A stretch of 64,000 bases of DNA, from assembly GCF_004682045.1 (NCBI RefSeq), contig NZ_QUZT01000023.1:1-64000 (forward strand). The letters run 5' to 3'. The stretch is from Pseudomonas nabeulensis. Its GTDB lineage: Bacteria; Pseudomonadota; Gammaproteobacteria; Pseudomonadales; Pseudomonadaceae. How positions within the stretch are numbered: position 1 is the stretch's first letter; each line of letters starts with the position of its first letter. The translations under genes and the position numbers were made by a program. Positions 1-8,143 of this stretch are shown one piece after another. Below the pieces are notes generated by a model. It searched no databases. It had not been told where the DNA came from and worked only from the letters and a program-made list of their open reading frames with translations.

Positions 1-73
1 CCCGATAGCGGTGTGTCAGTCAGCACATCTGACACTGATACACCGCTATCGGGGGCAAGCCCCCTCCCACATT
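1..73. repeat. REPIN, group I (left arm cut by window edge)
   Basis: The right arm reads ATCGGGGGCAAGCCCCCTCC and the left arm starts inside its GATAGC end, so a few bases of this element lie before the window. The spacer contains a second nested dyad (GCGGTGTGTCAG against its near complement). It sits just past the stop codon of the HD-domain gene on the minus strand. Confidence 0.85.
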
Positions 74-95
74 TGATTGTATTTCAAGCCAGGGG

Positions 96-737
96 TTATG
101 CAGTCCAGGGTGATGTGCGAATCACCTCGACAAAATTCATCGGCCTGAACCCCGGCTCCTGATCCACCAGCACATCGGTCTTCACGTTGCCAAACGTGGT
201 CTGCGGACGATGGCGCAAGCCGTCGGCAAACGCGCAGATGATGCACTCCTTGAACCCTTCACCCCGTGGATGCGCATGCACCACCGCTTCACGCTGCGCA
301 GTCGGAAACGCCGCGTAGTCCATGCCCAGCACGTCCATCTCCACGCCCGCCGTCACCAACGCAACGGTGGGGCGCAAATGCTGCGGCACCCCCGGCGTGG
401 TGTGCAGGGCGATGGACAGCCACACTTGTTCGATATCGTCATCACTCAGCCCATAAGGCTTGAGAAAGGCTGCCGCGGCATTGGCGCCGTCCACTTCGAA
501 ACGTTCGTTGTCACTGCGATGGCCTGCGACCAGGCCCAGGTCATGGAACATCGCGCCGACGTAGAGCAACTCCGGGTTGTAGGCGAGTTGCTTGCGTTCA
601 CCGCTCAAGGCGCCGAACAGGAACACCCGGCGCGAGTGGTGGTACAGCAAGTCGGACTCGACGTCGCGGATGTATTCGGTGGTGGCCTTGGCCAAGGCGC
701 TGTCAGGGATCTGGATACCGGCGATGGTGGTGGTCAT
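96..737 (-). CDS. HD-domain hydrolase, cyanamide-hydratase-like
   Basis: A 213-residue protein when started at the ATG at 737, which has an AGGAG site just upstream (CAGGAGAGCCACC); a longer 240-residue reading lacks such a site. A His-Asp pair occurs in GAMFHDLGL, and histidines at HHSRR, AGHRSD and ALHTTPG supply the rest of an HD metal-site pattern. The overall organisation resembles bacterial HD phosphohydrolases related to fungal cyanamide hydratase. That relation is family knowledge recalled from sequence style, so the substrate is uncertain. It is divergent from a GlxA-type regulator 150 bp away, which may control it. Likely cytoplasmic, with no signal peptide. Confidence 0.75.
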   Translation of the reverse strand: MTTTIAGIQIPDSALAKATTEYIRDVESDLLYHHSRRVFLFGALSGERKQLAYNPELLYVGAMFHDLGLVAGHRSDNERFEVDGANAAAAFLKPYGLSDDDIEQVWLSIALHTTPGVPQHLRPTVALVTAGVEMDVLGMDYAAFPTAQREAVVHAHPRGEGFKECIICAFADGLRHRPQTTFGNVKTDVLVDQEPGFRPMNFVEVIRTSPWTA

Positions 738-888
738 GGTGGCTCTCCTGTGGAAGGATTCCAGTCTGCTCGCGCGCCCATGACGGGGCCATCGCGGCGA
801 GGGAGCGATTGCGGCCAATGTGCCGTCACTTCGTGCCAGCCGGAAATGTGGGGTTGGTGTTCATTCAGTTCATTCAGGCTAACCATCT

Positions 889-1854
889 ATGGGCAAAACC
901 GTCGCCATCCTGATCTTCCCCGGTGTCCAGTCGCTGGATGTCACCGGTCCCATGGATGTGTTCTGCGAGGCCAACCGGTTTCTGGCGCCGCAGGACCATT
1001 ACCAGTTGGAAGTCATCGGCCTTGCTCACGGCAACATGGCCGCCTCCAACGGCCTGTCATTGCAAGCCCATCGGCATTACAGCGAGGCCGTGCAAGCCTA
1101 CGATCTTCTACTGGTCGCCGGTGGCCCGCAGTTGCCCTTCGAAGACTTCGGCACGCCTTTCGATGACTGGCTGCGCGGCGCCACCCAACGCGCACAACGC
1201 TTCGGCTCGATCTGCAACGGTGCCTTCATGCTGGCCCGCGCTGGGCTGCTGGACGGCAAGACCGTCACCACCCATTGGAACGATGCCGCCGACCTGGCGC
1301 GTTTGTGCCCCACGGCCCAGGTCGAGGCGGACCGCCTCTATGTGCAGGACGGCAACCTCTACACCTCGGCCGGGGTGACGGCGGGTATCGACCTGTCGCT
1401 GTATTTGCTGGCCCAGGATCACGGCCCGGAAGTCGCGCTGAGCGTGGCCAAGCGCCTGGTGGTGTTCACCCAGCGTTCGGGCGGGCAGTCGCAGTTCAGT
1501 CCGTTCCTGACGCCCCACGCCGAAACCACCTCGGCGGTGGCGCTGGTGCAGGTGTACGTGCTGGCGAACCTGACCGGGGATTTGAGCATCGCTGACCTGG
1601 CCAAGGCAGCGAATATGAGTGCGCGCAACTTCTCGCGGGTGTTTGCCCGAGAGGCGCGGATCACCCCGGCGGAGTTTGTCGAGCGGGCGCGGGTGGACGC
1701 GGCGCGGGTGATGCTCGAAAGCAGCCCGGCGCCGCTCAAGACCGTGGCCTATCAATGCGGCTTTCGTGATGCTCAGCATATGCGCACTGTGTTCAATCGA
1801 CGGCTGGGGGTAACGCCGCAGCAGTTTCGTTTGAACTTCGCTGCCCCGATCTAA
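889..1854 (+). CDS. GlxA-family transcriptional regulator (DJ-1/PfpI plus AraC-type HTH)
   Basis: 321 residues. The N-terminal half (about 1-170) is a DJ-1/PfpI class I glutamine-amidotransferase-like domain: FPGVQSLDVTGPMDVF near the start and GSICNGAFMLARAGLL carrying the elbow cysteine. The C-terminal part (about 215-318) is an AraC/XylS double helix-turn-helix (SIADLAKAANMSARNFSRVF, then VAYQCGFRDAQHMRTVF). Relatives include GlxA, GbdR, CdhR and ArgR, which sense nitrogenous metabolites; the ligand here is unknown. Divergent from the HD-domain hydrolase, so that gene is the natural first target to test. A REPIN follows directly. Confidence 0.9.
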   Translation: MGKTVAILIFPGVQSLDVTGPMDVFCEANRFLAPQDHYQLEVIGLAHGNMAASNGLSLQAHRHYSEAVQAYDLLLVAGGPQLPFEDFGTPFDDWLRGATQRAQRFGSICNGAFMLARAGLLDGKTVTTHWNDAADLARLCPTAQVEADRLYVQDGNLYTSAGVTAGIDLSLYLLAQDHGPEVALSVAKRLVVFTQRSGGQSQFSPFLTPHAETTSAVALVQVYVLANLTGDLSIADLAKAANMSARNFSRVFAREARITPAEFVERARVDAARVMLESSPAPLKTVAYQCGFRDAQHMRTVFNRRLGVTPQQFRLNFAAPI

Positions 1855-1872
1855 GGTAGGGATGAGGTCAAA

Positions 1873-1962
1873 TGTGGGAGGGGGCTTGCCCCCGATAGCA
1901 GTGTGTCAGCCAACACATCTGACACTGATACACCGCCATCGGGGGCAAGCCCCCTCCCACAT
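1873..1962. repeat. REPIN, group I
   Basis: Two REP arms, TGTGGGAGGGGGCTTGCCCC and its inverse, face each other around a spacer that is itself partly palindromic. It lies between the stop codons of the convergent GlxA-type regulator and penicillin-acylase genes, so it probably forms the shared transcript end. Confidence 0.9.
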
Positions 1963-1984
1963 TTTTTGACTGCATTCCAAGCAG

Positions 1985-4339
1985 TTATCGGGCTGGCAAC
2001 AACTTCAGCGTACCGCGCGTATTCGCCGTCACTTCCTCATCGGTGAAATGCGCCTGCTCATACCCACCTTCGATATACGTCTGCGCCTGATCGCCATAGT
2101 GCCGATCAAACGGCACTCCGCTTTGCCCCACCGGGTTGATGGTCAGCGCATGTGCCACATCGGCGAAGTCGATCAAGCGCCGCGTCGATGGGCCATAAGT
2201 CACCGGCCATGGCGCCGGGCCGATCATCGCCGATTGGTTGTTCGGCACTTCATGGGTGCCCGGCGCCGGGAACGGGCCGACGTTGAATACTTTGTCCAAG
2301 GGCTTTTGCATGCCGAGGGGATGGCCGTGGGTCAGGGTGTGCGCCTTGCCCCATTGCCACTGGCTCGGGTCATCGCCAAAGGTGGCCTTGAGGTGCGCCA
2401 GGCTGTTGTCCCAGGCGAGCTTGACGGTCTCGGCGCGCTTGCCGTCCCACCAGGGCGAGTCGGGTGAGGCCGCCAGGCGGGGCAGGGCGGCGTCGATCAC
2501 GCGGGTGGTGAGCAGGGTCTTGAACATGCCGTCGCCGAGTTTGGCGTGGAAGGCGGCGTCGGTGAGGTTGAACAGGAACTGGTTGAACAGCGTGGCGTTG
2601 GTGGACTCCAGCGGGTAGTCGCCTTTCCAGGTCGCCAGTTGCTCCACCAGCGTCAATTGCGCCGGGTCTTTCACTACGTCACGCAGTACCGGCAACAACG
2701 GGGCCAGCAGACGCGGGCCGTAGGCAGTGGTCGTGGCGAGCTGCAAGGCCTGGCTGTTGTTCACGTCCCACTTCACGCTCTTGTCGCTCAACTGCATATT
2801 CAGCTGTTGGCCACGGTCGGCCAGGTTGTAATAACCGGGTATCTCCATGCCGGTGGGCGACACGGGCTGGGCGTTGGCCGACACCACATAACCCCGTGTC
2901 GGGTTCTCTTCCTGCGGGTTGGCGCTGAAGGGGTAGAAACCCAATTTGTCGGCCTGGGCGGTGCTGCCATCGAGGATAAACCCGGCGTTGACCCCGGCCG
3001 GGCGAATCGGCAACTGCGCCGCCGCCCACCAGCCGATATCGCCCTTGGCATTGGCCCACACGATATTCAGCCCCGGCGCCGACACTTTGGCCGCCGCTGC
3101 ACGGGCCTTGGCCAGGGTGTCGGCGCGGTTGAGCTGGTAGAAACCTTCAAGGATCGGGTTCGGGGTGTCGAGGAATGCCCACCACATGGCGATGGGCGTC
3201 TTGCCAGCATTCTCGCCGAGCACGTCATTGATGATCGGGCCGTGGGGCGATTGGCGCAGGACAAGGGTGACCGGTGCCTGGCCCTTGATCTTGATCTGTT
3301 GCTCGGTACTGGTCATCTCGACCCATTCGCCGTGGTACCAGACCTGATTGGCGTTATCCGGGTTGACCTTCTCGGCGATCAGGTCGAGGTCATCGTTCTG
3401 GAACATGGTCAGGCTCCAGCCGAAATCCAGGTTGTGCCCCAGGAACGCCACCGGCACCAGTGCATTGTGGTAGCCGTACAGCTCAAAGCCCGGCGCGGAA
3501 AGCTGCGCCTCGTACCACACCGACGGCACCGAGAAACGGATATGCGGGTCGCCCGCCAGCAACGGCTTGCCACTTTTGGTGCGACTGCCGCTGATGGCCC
3601 AGGCGTTGCTGCCTTCGAACTGTGGCAGGCCGTTTTCGGCCAGGGCCTGCTCGCTCAGGGAGGCGAGGGCGCCGAGGGTTTGCCAGTCGCTGGCGGCCAG
3701 GTTGAGCGCGCCTTGGGGCTGCCAATCGAGGTCGAAGACGTTGAGATAGTCACTGCCCAACTGGTCGCGTACGTAAGTCAGCAACGGCTCGGTACGAAAC
3801 GCAGCAGCGAAGCTGTAGGCCATGTACCCGGCGACGCTGATGGTGTCCTCGGCGGTAAACGGTCGCTTGGCGATGCCCAGTACGTCGAACTCCATGGGGT
3901 TGGCGTGGCTGTCCTGATACTGGTTGATGCCGTCCAGGTAGGCTTGCAGGGCCTTCCAATGCGCCGACTCGTGGTCCAGTTGCTCGACATAGGTGGCCGC
4001 GCGATCGCGAATGCGCAGGCTGCGGAACAGTTTGTCGGTCTCCAGCAGCTTGGGTCCCAGCACCTCGGCCAGCTCGCCACGGGCCAGGCGCCGCATGATC
4101 TCCATCTGGAACAGCCGGTCCTGGGCATGCACGTAGCCCAGGGCGCGATACAGGTCGGTCTCGTTTTCGGCGCGGATATGCGGCACGCCACGGTCGTCAT
4201 AACGCACCGTGACCGAGCCTTGCAGGTTGGCCAGCGTGACCGTGCCCTGGCGGGTTGGCTGCTTGCTGTAGACGTAGACGCCCGCGCCGAGGGCGACCAA
4301 TACCACCAGAACCGCGAGTACCTGCAAGACGCGCTTCAT
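1985..4339 (-). CDS. Penicillin acylase family protein (Ntn hydrolase)
   Basis: 784 residues. Residues 5-24 form a hydrophobic signal or anchor segment (LQVLAVLVVLVALGAGVYVY), so the enzyme acts in the periplasm. The alpha-chain signature GYVHAQDRLFQMEIMRR is near residue 70. Ser244 in EGSNAWAISG is the expected N-terminal nucleophile of the beta chain after self-cleavage, followed by LAGDPH. Pseudomonads carry several such acylases (PvdQ, QuiP, HacB), which cleave acyl-homoserine lactones or mature siderophores; this one cannot be assigned to a subtype by eye. An AAGGAAGG site precedes the start. It lies 30 bp downstream of a thioredoxin-like gene in the same direction, probably one operon. 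Confidence 0.88.
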   Translation of the reverse strand: MKRVLQVLAVLVVLVALGAGVYVYSKQPTRQGTVTLANLQGSVTVRYDDRGVPHIRAENETDLYRALGYVHAQDRLFQMEIMRRLARGELAEVLGPKLLETDKLFRSLRIRDRAATYVEQLDHESAHWKALQAYLDGINQYQDSHANPMEFDVLGIAKRPFTAEDTISVAGYMAYSFAAAFRTEPLLTYVRDQLGSDYLNVFDLDWQPQGALNLAASDWQTLGALASLSEQALAENGLPQFEGSNAWAISGSRTKSGKPLLAGDPHIRFSVPSVWYEAQLSAPGFELYGYHNALVPVAFLGHNLDFGWSLTMFQNDDLDLIAEKVNPDNANQVWYHGEWVEMTSTEQQIKIKGQAPVTLVLRQSPHGPIINDVLGENAGKTPIAMWWAFLDTPNPILEGFYQLNRADTLAKARAAAAKVSAPGLNIVWANAKGDIGWWAAAQLPIRPAGVNAGFILDGSTAQADKLGFYPFSANPQEENPTRGYVVSANAQPVSPTGMEIPGYYNLADRGQQLNMQLSDKSVKWDVNNSQALQLATTTAYGPRLLAPLLPVLRDVVKDPAQLTLVEQLATWKGDYPLESTNATLFNQFLFNLTDAAFHAKLGDGMFKTLLTTRVIDAALPRLAASPDSPWWDGKRAETVKLAWDNSLAHLKATFGDDPSQWQWGKAHTLTHGHPLGMQKPLDKVFNVGPFPAPGTHEVPNNQSAMIGPAPWPVTYGPSTRRLIDFADVAHALTINPVGQSGVPFDRHYGDQAQTYIEGGYEQAHFTDEEVTANTRGTLKLLPAR

Positions 4340-4369
4340 GAACCTTCCTTAGCAAAAGTGGGTAACGGA

Positions 4370-4945
4370 CTACAGATCTTTAGGCCACGAACAATAGCAG
4401 CCCACCGCCAGAGTGTGGGTGGCATTCACGTCGCGCCCGTCTTCCAGCGCTTTGAGGATCGGCTCGATAAAGCTGTTGCTGGAATTGCACGTCAGCCCTT
4501 CGCTGTAGGGCCCGAAATACGCGAGCTTACCGCTGCGGTCCCAGATGCCCACGGCAGGGCTGGCGGGCACCTGATCGGCGCCGGGCAGGGCGGTGAGGGT
4601 TTTCATGTTGTGCAGGTTGCTGGGCAGTTGCCCGTGGCTGCCGGGCTTTTGCAGGGCGTAGAACTCCACCCCGAGGGGCGCGTAGTGTTCGATCAACTCG
4701 CCCAAGTGTTGCTGGTTGCCGACGTTGCACGGGCACGCCGGATCCCAGAAGTGCACCAGGCGGATCGGCCCGGGGCCCGCCAGCTCAGCGGGCAGTTTTA
4801 ACGGATCGCCGGAAAACACCGCCGTGTGTTCGCTGAACGCCCGCAGGTAGCGGCCCTGAAACCAGTCATACGCCGTCCACAGCACACTGGCGCAGATGGC
4901 CAGGATCAGGCTGGCGAACAGGGCGGTACGGTAGGGCGGTCGCAT
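4370..4945 (-). CDS. Membrane-anchored thioredoxin-like protein (DUF6436 type)
   Basis: 191 residues. An N-terminal membrane segment (LFASLILAICASVLWTAYDW, about 8-28) is followed by a thioredoxin-like fold. The motif HFWDPACPCNVGNQQHL holds a CPC in place of the usual CxxC. Further cysteines occur at GLTCNSS and near the C-terminus (VGCYCSW). The fold and position suggest a periplasmic redox or disulfide role, which is inference. It is the first gene of a likely two-gene operon with the penicillin-acylase-family enzyme; a link through disulfide formation in that enzyme is possible but not shown. The start at 4945 has AGGATTG upstream. Confidence 0.75.
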   Translation of the reverse strand: MRPPYRTALFASLILAICASVLWTAYDWFQGRYLRAFSEHTAVFSGDPLKLPAELAGPGPIRLVHFWDPACPCNVGNQQHLGELIEHYAPLGVEFYALQKPGSHGQLPSNLHNMKTLTALPGADQVPASPAVGIWDRSGKLAYFGPYSEGLTCNSSNSFIEPILKALEDGRDVNATHTLAVGCYCSWPKDL

Positions 4946-5043
4946 TCAGATCAATCCTCGAAGGTCGCGTAGCTTGCCATGCTTGTCCTGACAGATGAAT
5001 ATCGCAGCTCGATATTCATCTTCACCGTAGTCTGGAAGCCTTT

Positions 5044-5967
5044 ATGCCCGTCACCTTTGACCCCGATCATCTGCGCGAAAGCTTGCGGCCTTTGGTGGAT
5101 GCGCAGCCGCTTAGCGCCGAGGCGCGGGTCTACCAGCGTTTCTACGGGCTGGACCAAGCCGTCAGCCGTCTGGGACGTTTCGAGGTGGGTGGTTTTGACG
5201 TGGTGGCGCAGGTGTGGTGGCCGACTGCGCCGGTGGCGACGATGTTTATGTTCCATGGCTTCTACGACCACATGGGGTTGTACCGCCATGTGGTGAAGTG
5301 GGCCTTGGACCAAGGCTTTGTGGTGATCGCCTGCGATTTGCCGGGGCATGGATTATCCAGCGGCGCACGCGCCAGCATTGATGACTTCGGGGTGTACCAA
5401 CAGGTGGTGCAGGCGCTGTTCGCCCAGGCGCAATCGCTGCAACTGCCCCAACCCTGGCATCTGTTCGGGCAGAGTACCGGTGGCGCGGTGGTGGTGGACC
5501 ACTTGCTCAACCATGGCGCGCTAAGCCCGGCGCAAGGCAAAACGTTCCTGCTTTCTCCGTTGGTACGGCCGCGCTCATGGGGCTGGTCGCAAGTCAGCTA
5601 TTACTTGCTGCGCCCGTTCGTCAAAGGCATTGCGCGGCGGTTCAGCGAGAACACCAACGATCCGGCGTTCAAACCGTTCCTCGAAGCCGACCCGCTGCAA
5701 CCACGCCAACTGCCCACCGCCTGGGTAGGCGCACTGGCGCGCTGGATCAAGCGCATCGAAGCCGCACCGCGCAGCCCGAGGCGGCCGGTGATTGTGCAGG
5801 GTGAGGAAGATATGACGGTGGACTGGCAGCACAACTTGCAGGTGCTGCGGGGGAAGTTCGATCAGCCCGAGGTGTTGATGTTGGCGCGGGGCAGGCATCA
5901 CTTGGCCAATGAGATTCCGGAGATTCGCGAGCAGTACTTCAGCTTTCTCAAGGATCATCTGAAGTAA
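5044..5967 (+). CDS. Alpha/beta hydrolase (serine hydrolase, monoacylglycerol-lipase-like)
   Basis: 307 residues. The oxyanion-region motif MFMFHGFYDH is near residue 70, the DLPGHGLS motif near 98-105, and the nucleophile elbow FGQSTGG puts the serine at about residue 144. A late acid (GEEDMTVDW) and a histidine (RGRHHLANE) complete a plausible triad. This pattern fits the serine-aminopeptidase S33 or lysophospholipase group; the natural substrate is unknown. No signal peptide. It diverges from the thioredoxin-like gene and is followed by an unusual REPIN at its stop codon. Confidence 0.85.
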   Translation: MPVTFDPDHLRESLRPLVDAQPLSAEARVYQRFYGLDQAVSRLGRFEVGGFDVVAQVWWPTAPVATMFMFHGFYDHMGLYRHVVKWALDQGFVVIACDLPGHGLSSGARASIDDFGVYQQVVQALFAQAQSLQLPQPWHLFGQSTGGAVVVDHLLNHGALSPAQGKTFLLSPLVRPRSWGWSQVSYYLLRPFVKGIARRFSENTNDPAFKPFLEADPLQPRQLPTAWVGALARWIKRIEAAPRSPRRPVIVQGEEDMTVDWQHNLQVLRGKFDQPEVLMLARGRHHLANEIPEIREQYFSFLKDHLK

Positions 5968-5978
5968 CCCAATCCGAA

Positions 5979-6083
5979 TGTGGGAGGGGGCTTGCCCCCG
6001 ATAGCAGAGTGTCAGCCACTGAAAAGTCGACTGATCCACCGCAATCGGGGGCAAGTCGAATCGTCGCACCGCCCCTCCCACAT
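5979..6083. repeat. REPIN, group I, right arm with replaced loop
   Basis: The left arm is standard. In the right arm the sequence after GGGGGCAAG carries an extra 16 bases (TCGAATCGTCGCACCG, 6056-6071) in place of one C, before CCCCTCCCAC resumes. The same 16-mer is in the element at 37334-37438. The element separates two convergent genes. Confidence 0.88.
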
Positions 6084-6086
6084 TTT

Positions 6087-6839
6087 TTATTGCGCCAGGC
6101 TTGAGGTGCTTTGGCCGACCGCGAGGCCTGCGCGAATAGCAGCAAGCGCCGCCTGGTAGTACGCCTTGCCCTCGGCGGATTCGGCAAATGTCGCGAACTC
6201 CTCCAATTCCGGATCCGACAAATCTCGATAGACATACAACAACGTGTTGTTCAGATCCTTATCAATCTGCTGCATCAACCGTTCGCGCTGCCCATTCAAC
6301 ATGCCCTGCGCTTGACCACCGCCCAGCAAGCCGGGAATCATCTGGCTCAGGCTATCCGCGGCCACGCCGGCAATCGCCAGGCTCACTTCCGCCCCGGCTT
6401 CGCGCGCCGGCAGCGCTTGTGCCAGGTGGCCGATGATCAGGCTGCGGGTGGCGTCGGCTTCAATCTTCGGCAGGCCTTGGGCGTTCTTCGCCAGCTGATC
6501 GCGGCGCGTGGCGAGCAATTCGGCGGCGACGATCTTGCGGCCCAACGGCGATTGGAAAAACGCCAGCGCCGGTTTCGGGTCGGCCAGGTTTTTGCGCAAC
6601 TGCGCTTCGGCACGTTGGTCCACAGCCTGGGCGGCGAAGCGTTTATTGCTGTTGTCCACCAGCGCCTGGTACACCGCCGGCGGCAGGCTATTGCGGTAGC
6701 GTTGCTGGGCGGCACTGAGGGCGTCATTGAAATGCGCACGTTGTTCGGCCCAACCGGCGACCTTGTACAACTGGTCATGGCTGTCTGCCCAGGCGGGCAA
6801 CACGCAGAACATCAGCAAGGAAAAAAACAAACGACGCAT
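6087..6839 (-). CDS. Exported DUF2059 domain-containing protein
   Basis: 250 residues. The first 18 residues (MRRLFFSLLMFCVLPAWA) form a cleavable signal peptide, so the protein is periplasmic. The rest is helical and rich in Ala, Gln and Leu. A central block (RKNLADPKPALAFFQSPLGRKIVAAE) and a C-terminal block (YRDLSDPELEEFATFAESAEGKAYYQA) match the style of DUF2059, whose biochemical role is not known. It stands alone, divergent from the 2OG-Fe(II) oxygenase gene and convergent with the alpha/beta hydrolase gene across a variant REPIN. Confidence 0.75.
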   Translation of the reverse strand: MRRLFFSLLMFCVLPAWADSHDQLYKVAGWAEQRAHFNDALSAAQQRYRNSLPPAVYQALVDNSNKRFAAQAVDQRAEAQLRKNLADPKPALAFFQSPLGRKIVAAELLATRRDQLAKNAQGLPKIEADATRSLIIGHLAQALPAREAGAEVSLAIAGVAADSLSQMIPGLLGGGQAQGMLNGQRERLMQQIDKDLNNTLLYVYRDLSDPELEEFATFAESAEGKAYYQAALAAIRAGLAVGQSTSSLAQ

Positions 6840-6962
6840 TAGGGACTCCTGTCAGTCGGCCACTATTGTCCGTGTCGGGCGTAGGATTTGTCGAGAAGTC
6901 CTATCAGTCACCTGACTAAAGTGTGTTCAGACGCTCGACGGCGCTGTCGGATTCGCAGGCGT

Positions 6963-7604
6963 ATGGATACTATGCGCGGCATGCAAATACCCTTCGATCA
7001 CCTGCTGTTGCAACGTATTGTCGACGACCTGGCCGAAAAAGGCTGGTCCCGGCAGGACGGCTTCCTGCCCCAGGCTCTGACCCTGGAACTGGCCGCTGAG
7101 TGCCGTAGACGTGAAGCCGAAGGTGAGCTGGCCCCGGCAGCGGTGGGGCGTGGCCCGGCCCAGGAGATCCGCGAGGGCATTCGCGGCGACCATATCCAGT
7201 GGCTGGAAGAGGGTGATGCGCCCGTCTGCGGCACCTACATGGCGGTGATGGACACCTTGCGCCTAGCGATGAACCGCGACCTGTTCCTTGGCCTGGAAGA
7301 CTTCGAAAGCCATTTCGCGATGTATCCGCCGGGAGCGTTCTACCTCAAGCATCTGGACCGTTTTCGCGACGACGACCGGCGCACCGTCTCGGCGGTGATC
7401 TACTTGAACGACGCCTGGCTGCCCGAGCATGGCGGCCAGTTGCGCATGTACCTCAAGAACGGCGTCGAATACGATGTGCTGCCCACCGGTGGTTGCCTGG
7501 TGGTGTTCCTGTCCGGGGAAGTCCCCCACGAAGTCCTGCCCGCCACCCGTGAACGCCTGTCCCTCACCGGCTGGTTCCGCCGGCGGGGCAACGAGCCGTT
7601 TTAA
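6963..7604 (+). CDS. 2OG-Fe(II) oxygenase (prolyl-4-hydroxylase-like)
   Basis: About 213 residues from the ATG at 6963; in-frame ATGs at 6972 and 6981 are alternatives, and the longer frame opening at 6888 reads as non-coding leader. The double-stranded beta-helix core shows the iron facial triad as HLDRF (His and Asp) plus the distal His in GEVPHEVLP, with the 2-oxoglutarate-binding Arg in ATRERLSLTGWFRR. The substrate is unknown. It is followed 2 bp later by the DUF523 gene, so the two are probably co-transcribed. Cytoplasmic. Confidence 0.85.
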   Translation: MDTMRGMQIPFDHLLLQRIVDDLAEKGWSRQDGFLPQALTLELAAECRRREAEGELAPAAVGRGPAQEIREGIRGDHIQWLEEGDAPVCGTYMAVMDTLRLAMNRDLFLGLEDFESHFAMYPPGAFYLKHLDRFRDDDRRTVSAVIYLNDAWLPEHGGQLRMYLKNGVEYDVLPTGGCLVVFLSGEVPHEVLPATRERLSLTGWFRRRGNEPF

Positions 7605-7606
7605 CC

Positions 7607-8101
7607 ATGGAAAAGATTTTGATCAGCCGCTGTCTGCTGGGGCACAAGGTGCGCTATGACGGTGGCGCCAGTGGGCCGTTTGACCAACTGGCCGTGTGGC
7701 AAGCCGAAGGGCGTGTGGTTGCGATCTGTCCGGAGGTCTCCGGCGGTTTGCCAACGCCGCGTCCGCCTGCGGAGATTCCCGGCGGGCAGGGCGTGGATGT
7801 GTGGGAGGGGCGAGCCCGGGTGTTGACGGCCGAGGGGGAGGACTTCAGCGAGGCCTTCCTGGACGGTGCGCGGCAGGCGTTGGCGTTGGCGCAGCGCCAC
7901 AACATTCGAATTGCCGTGCTCAAGGCCAATAGCCCGTCGTGTGGGAATTTGCTGACCTATGACGGGACGTTCTCTGGCGTGAAAGTGCGCGGCGAAGGGG
8001 TGACGGCGGCGTTGCTCAGGCGCCATGGGGTGCAGGTGTTCAGTGAGCTGGAGTTGCCCGAGGCGGCAGTGGCTTTGGCCCAGCTTTCAAACCTGACCTA
8101 G
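7607..8101 (+). CDS. DUF523 domain-containing protein
   Basis: 164 residues. The N-terminal motif SRCLLGHKVRYDGG and the block CPEVSGGLPTPRPPAEI are hallmarks of DUF523 (YbbK-like) proteins, with a later NSPSCG motif. The spaced cysteines could bind a metal or cluster, but no activity is established for the family. It starts 2 bp after the 2OG-Fe(II) oxygenase gene. Its stop codon abuts a 42-bp palindrome that fills the whole space to the next, convergent gene. Confidence 0.85.
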   Translation: MEKILISRCLLGHKVRYDGGASGPFDQLAVWQAEGRVVAICPEVSGGLPTPRPPAEIPGGQGVDVWEGRARVLTAEGEDFSEAFLDGARQALALAQRHNIRIAVLKANSPSCGNLLTYDGTFSGVKVRGEGVTAALLRRHGVQVFSELELPEAAVALAQLSNLT

Positions 8102-8143
8102 ATCCAAATGTGGGAGGGGGCAAGCCCCCTCCCACATTTGGAT
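8102..8143. terminator. Perfect palindrome made from two fused REP arms; likely bidirectional terminator
   Basis: The two 20-base arms (ATCCAAATGTGGGAGGGGGC and its exact inverse) flank a 2-base AA centre. The palindrome spans exactly the gap between the stop codon at 8099-8101 on the plus strand and the stop codon at 8144-8146 on the minus strand. Confidence 0.8.

Noticed and set aside
2546..4801. A 751-codon open frame on the plus strand
   Set aside because: It lies opposite the penicillin-acylase gene, has no family features, and reflects GC-rich antisense reading; the minus-strand protein has clear catalytic motifs.
6963..7604. The 2OG-Fe(II) oxygenase as the missing PhnY of the phosphonate pathway
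   Set aside because: PhnY belongs to the PhyH-type group, whereas this protein has prolyl-4-hydroxylase-like features and sits 20 kb away in an unrelated operon.
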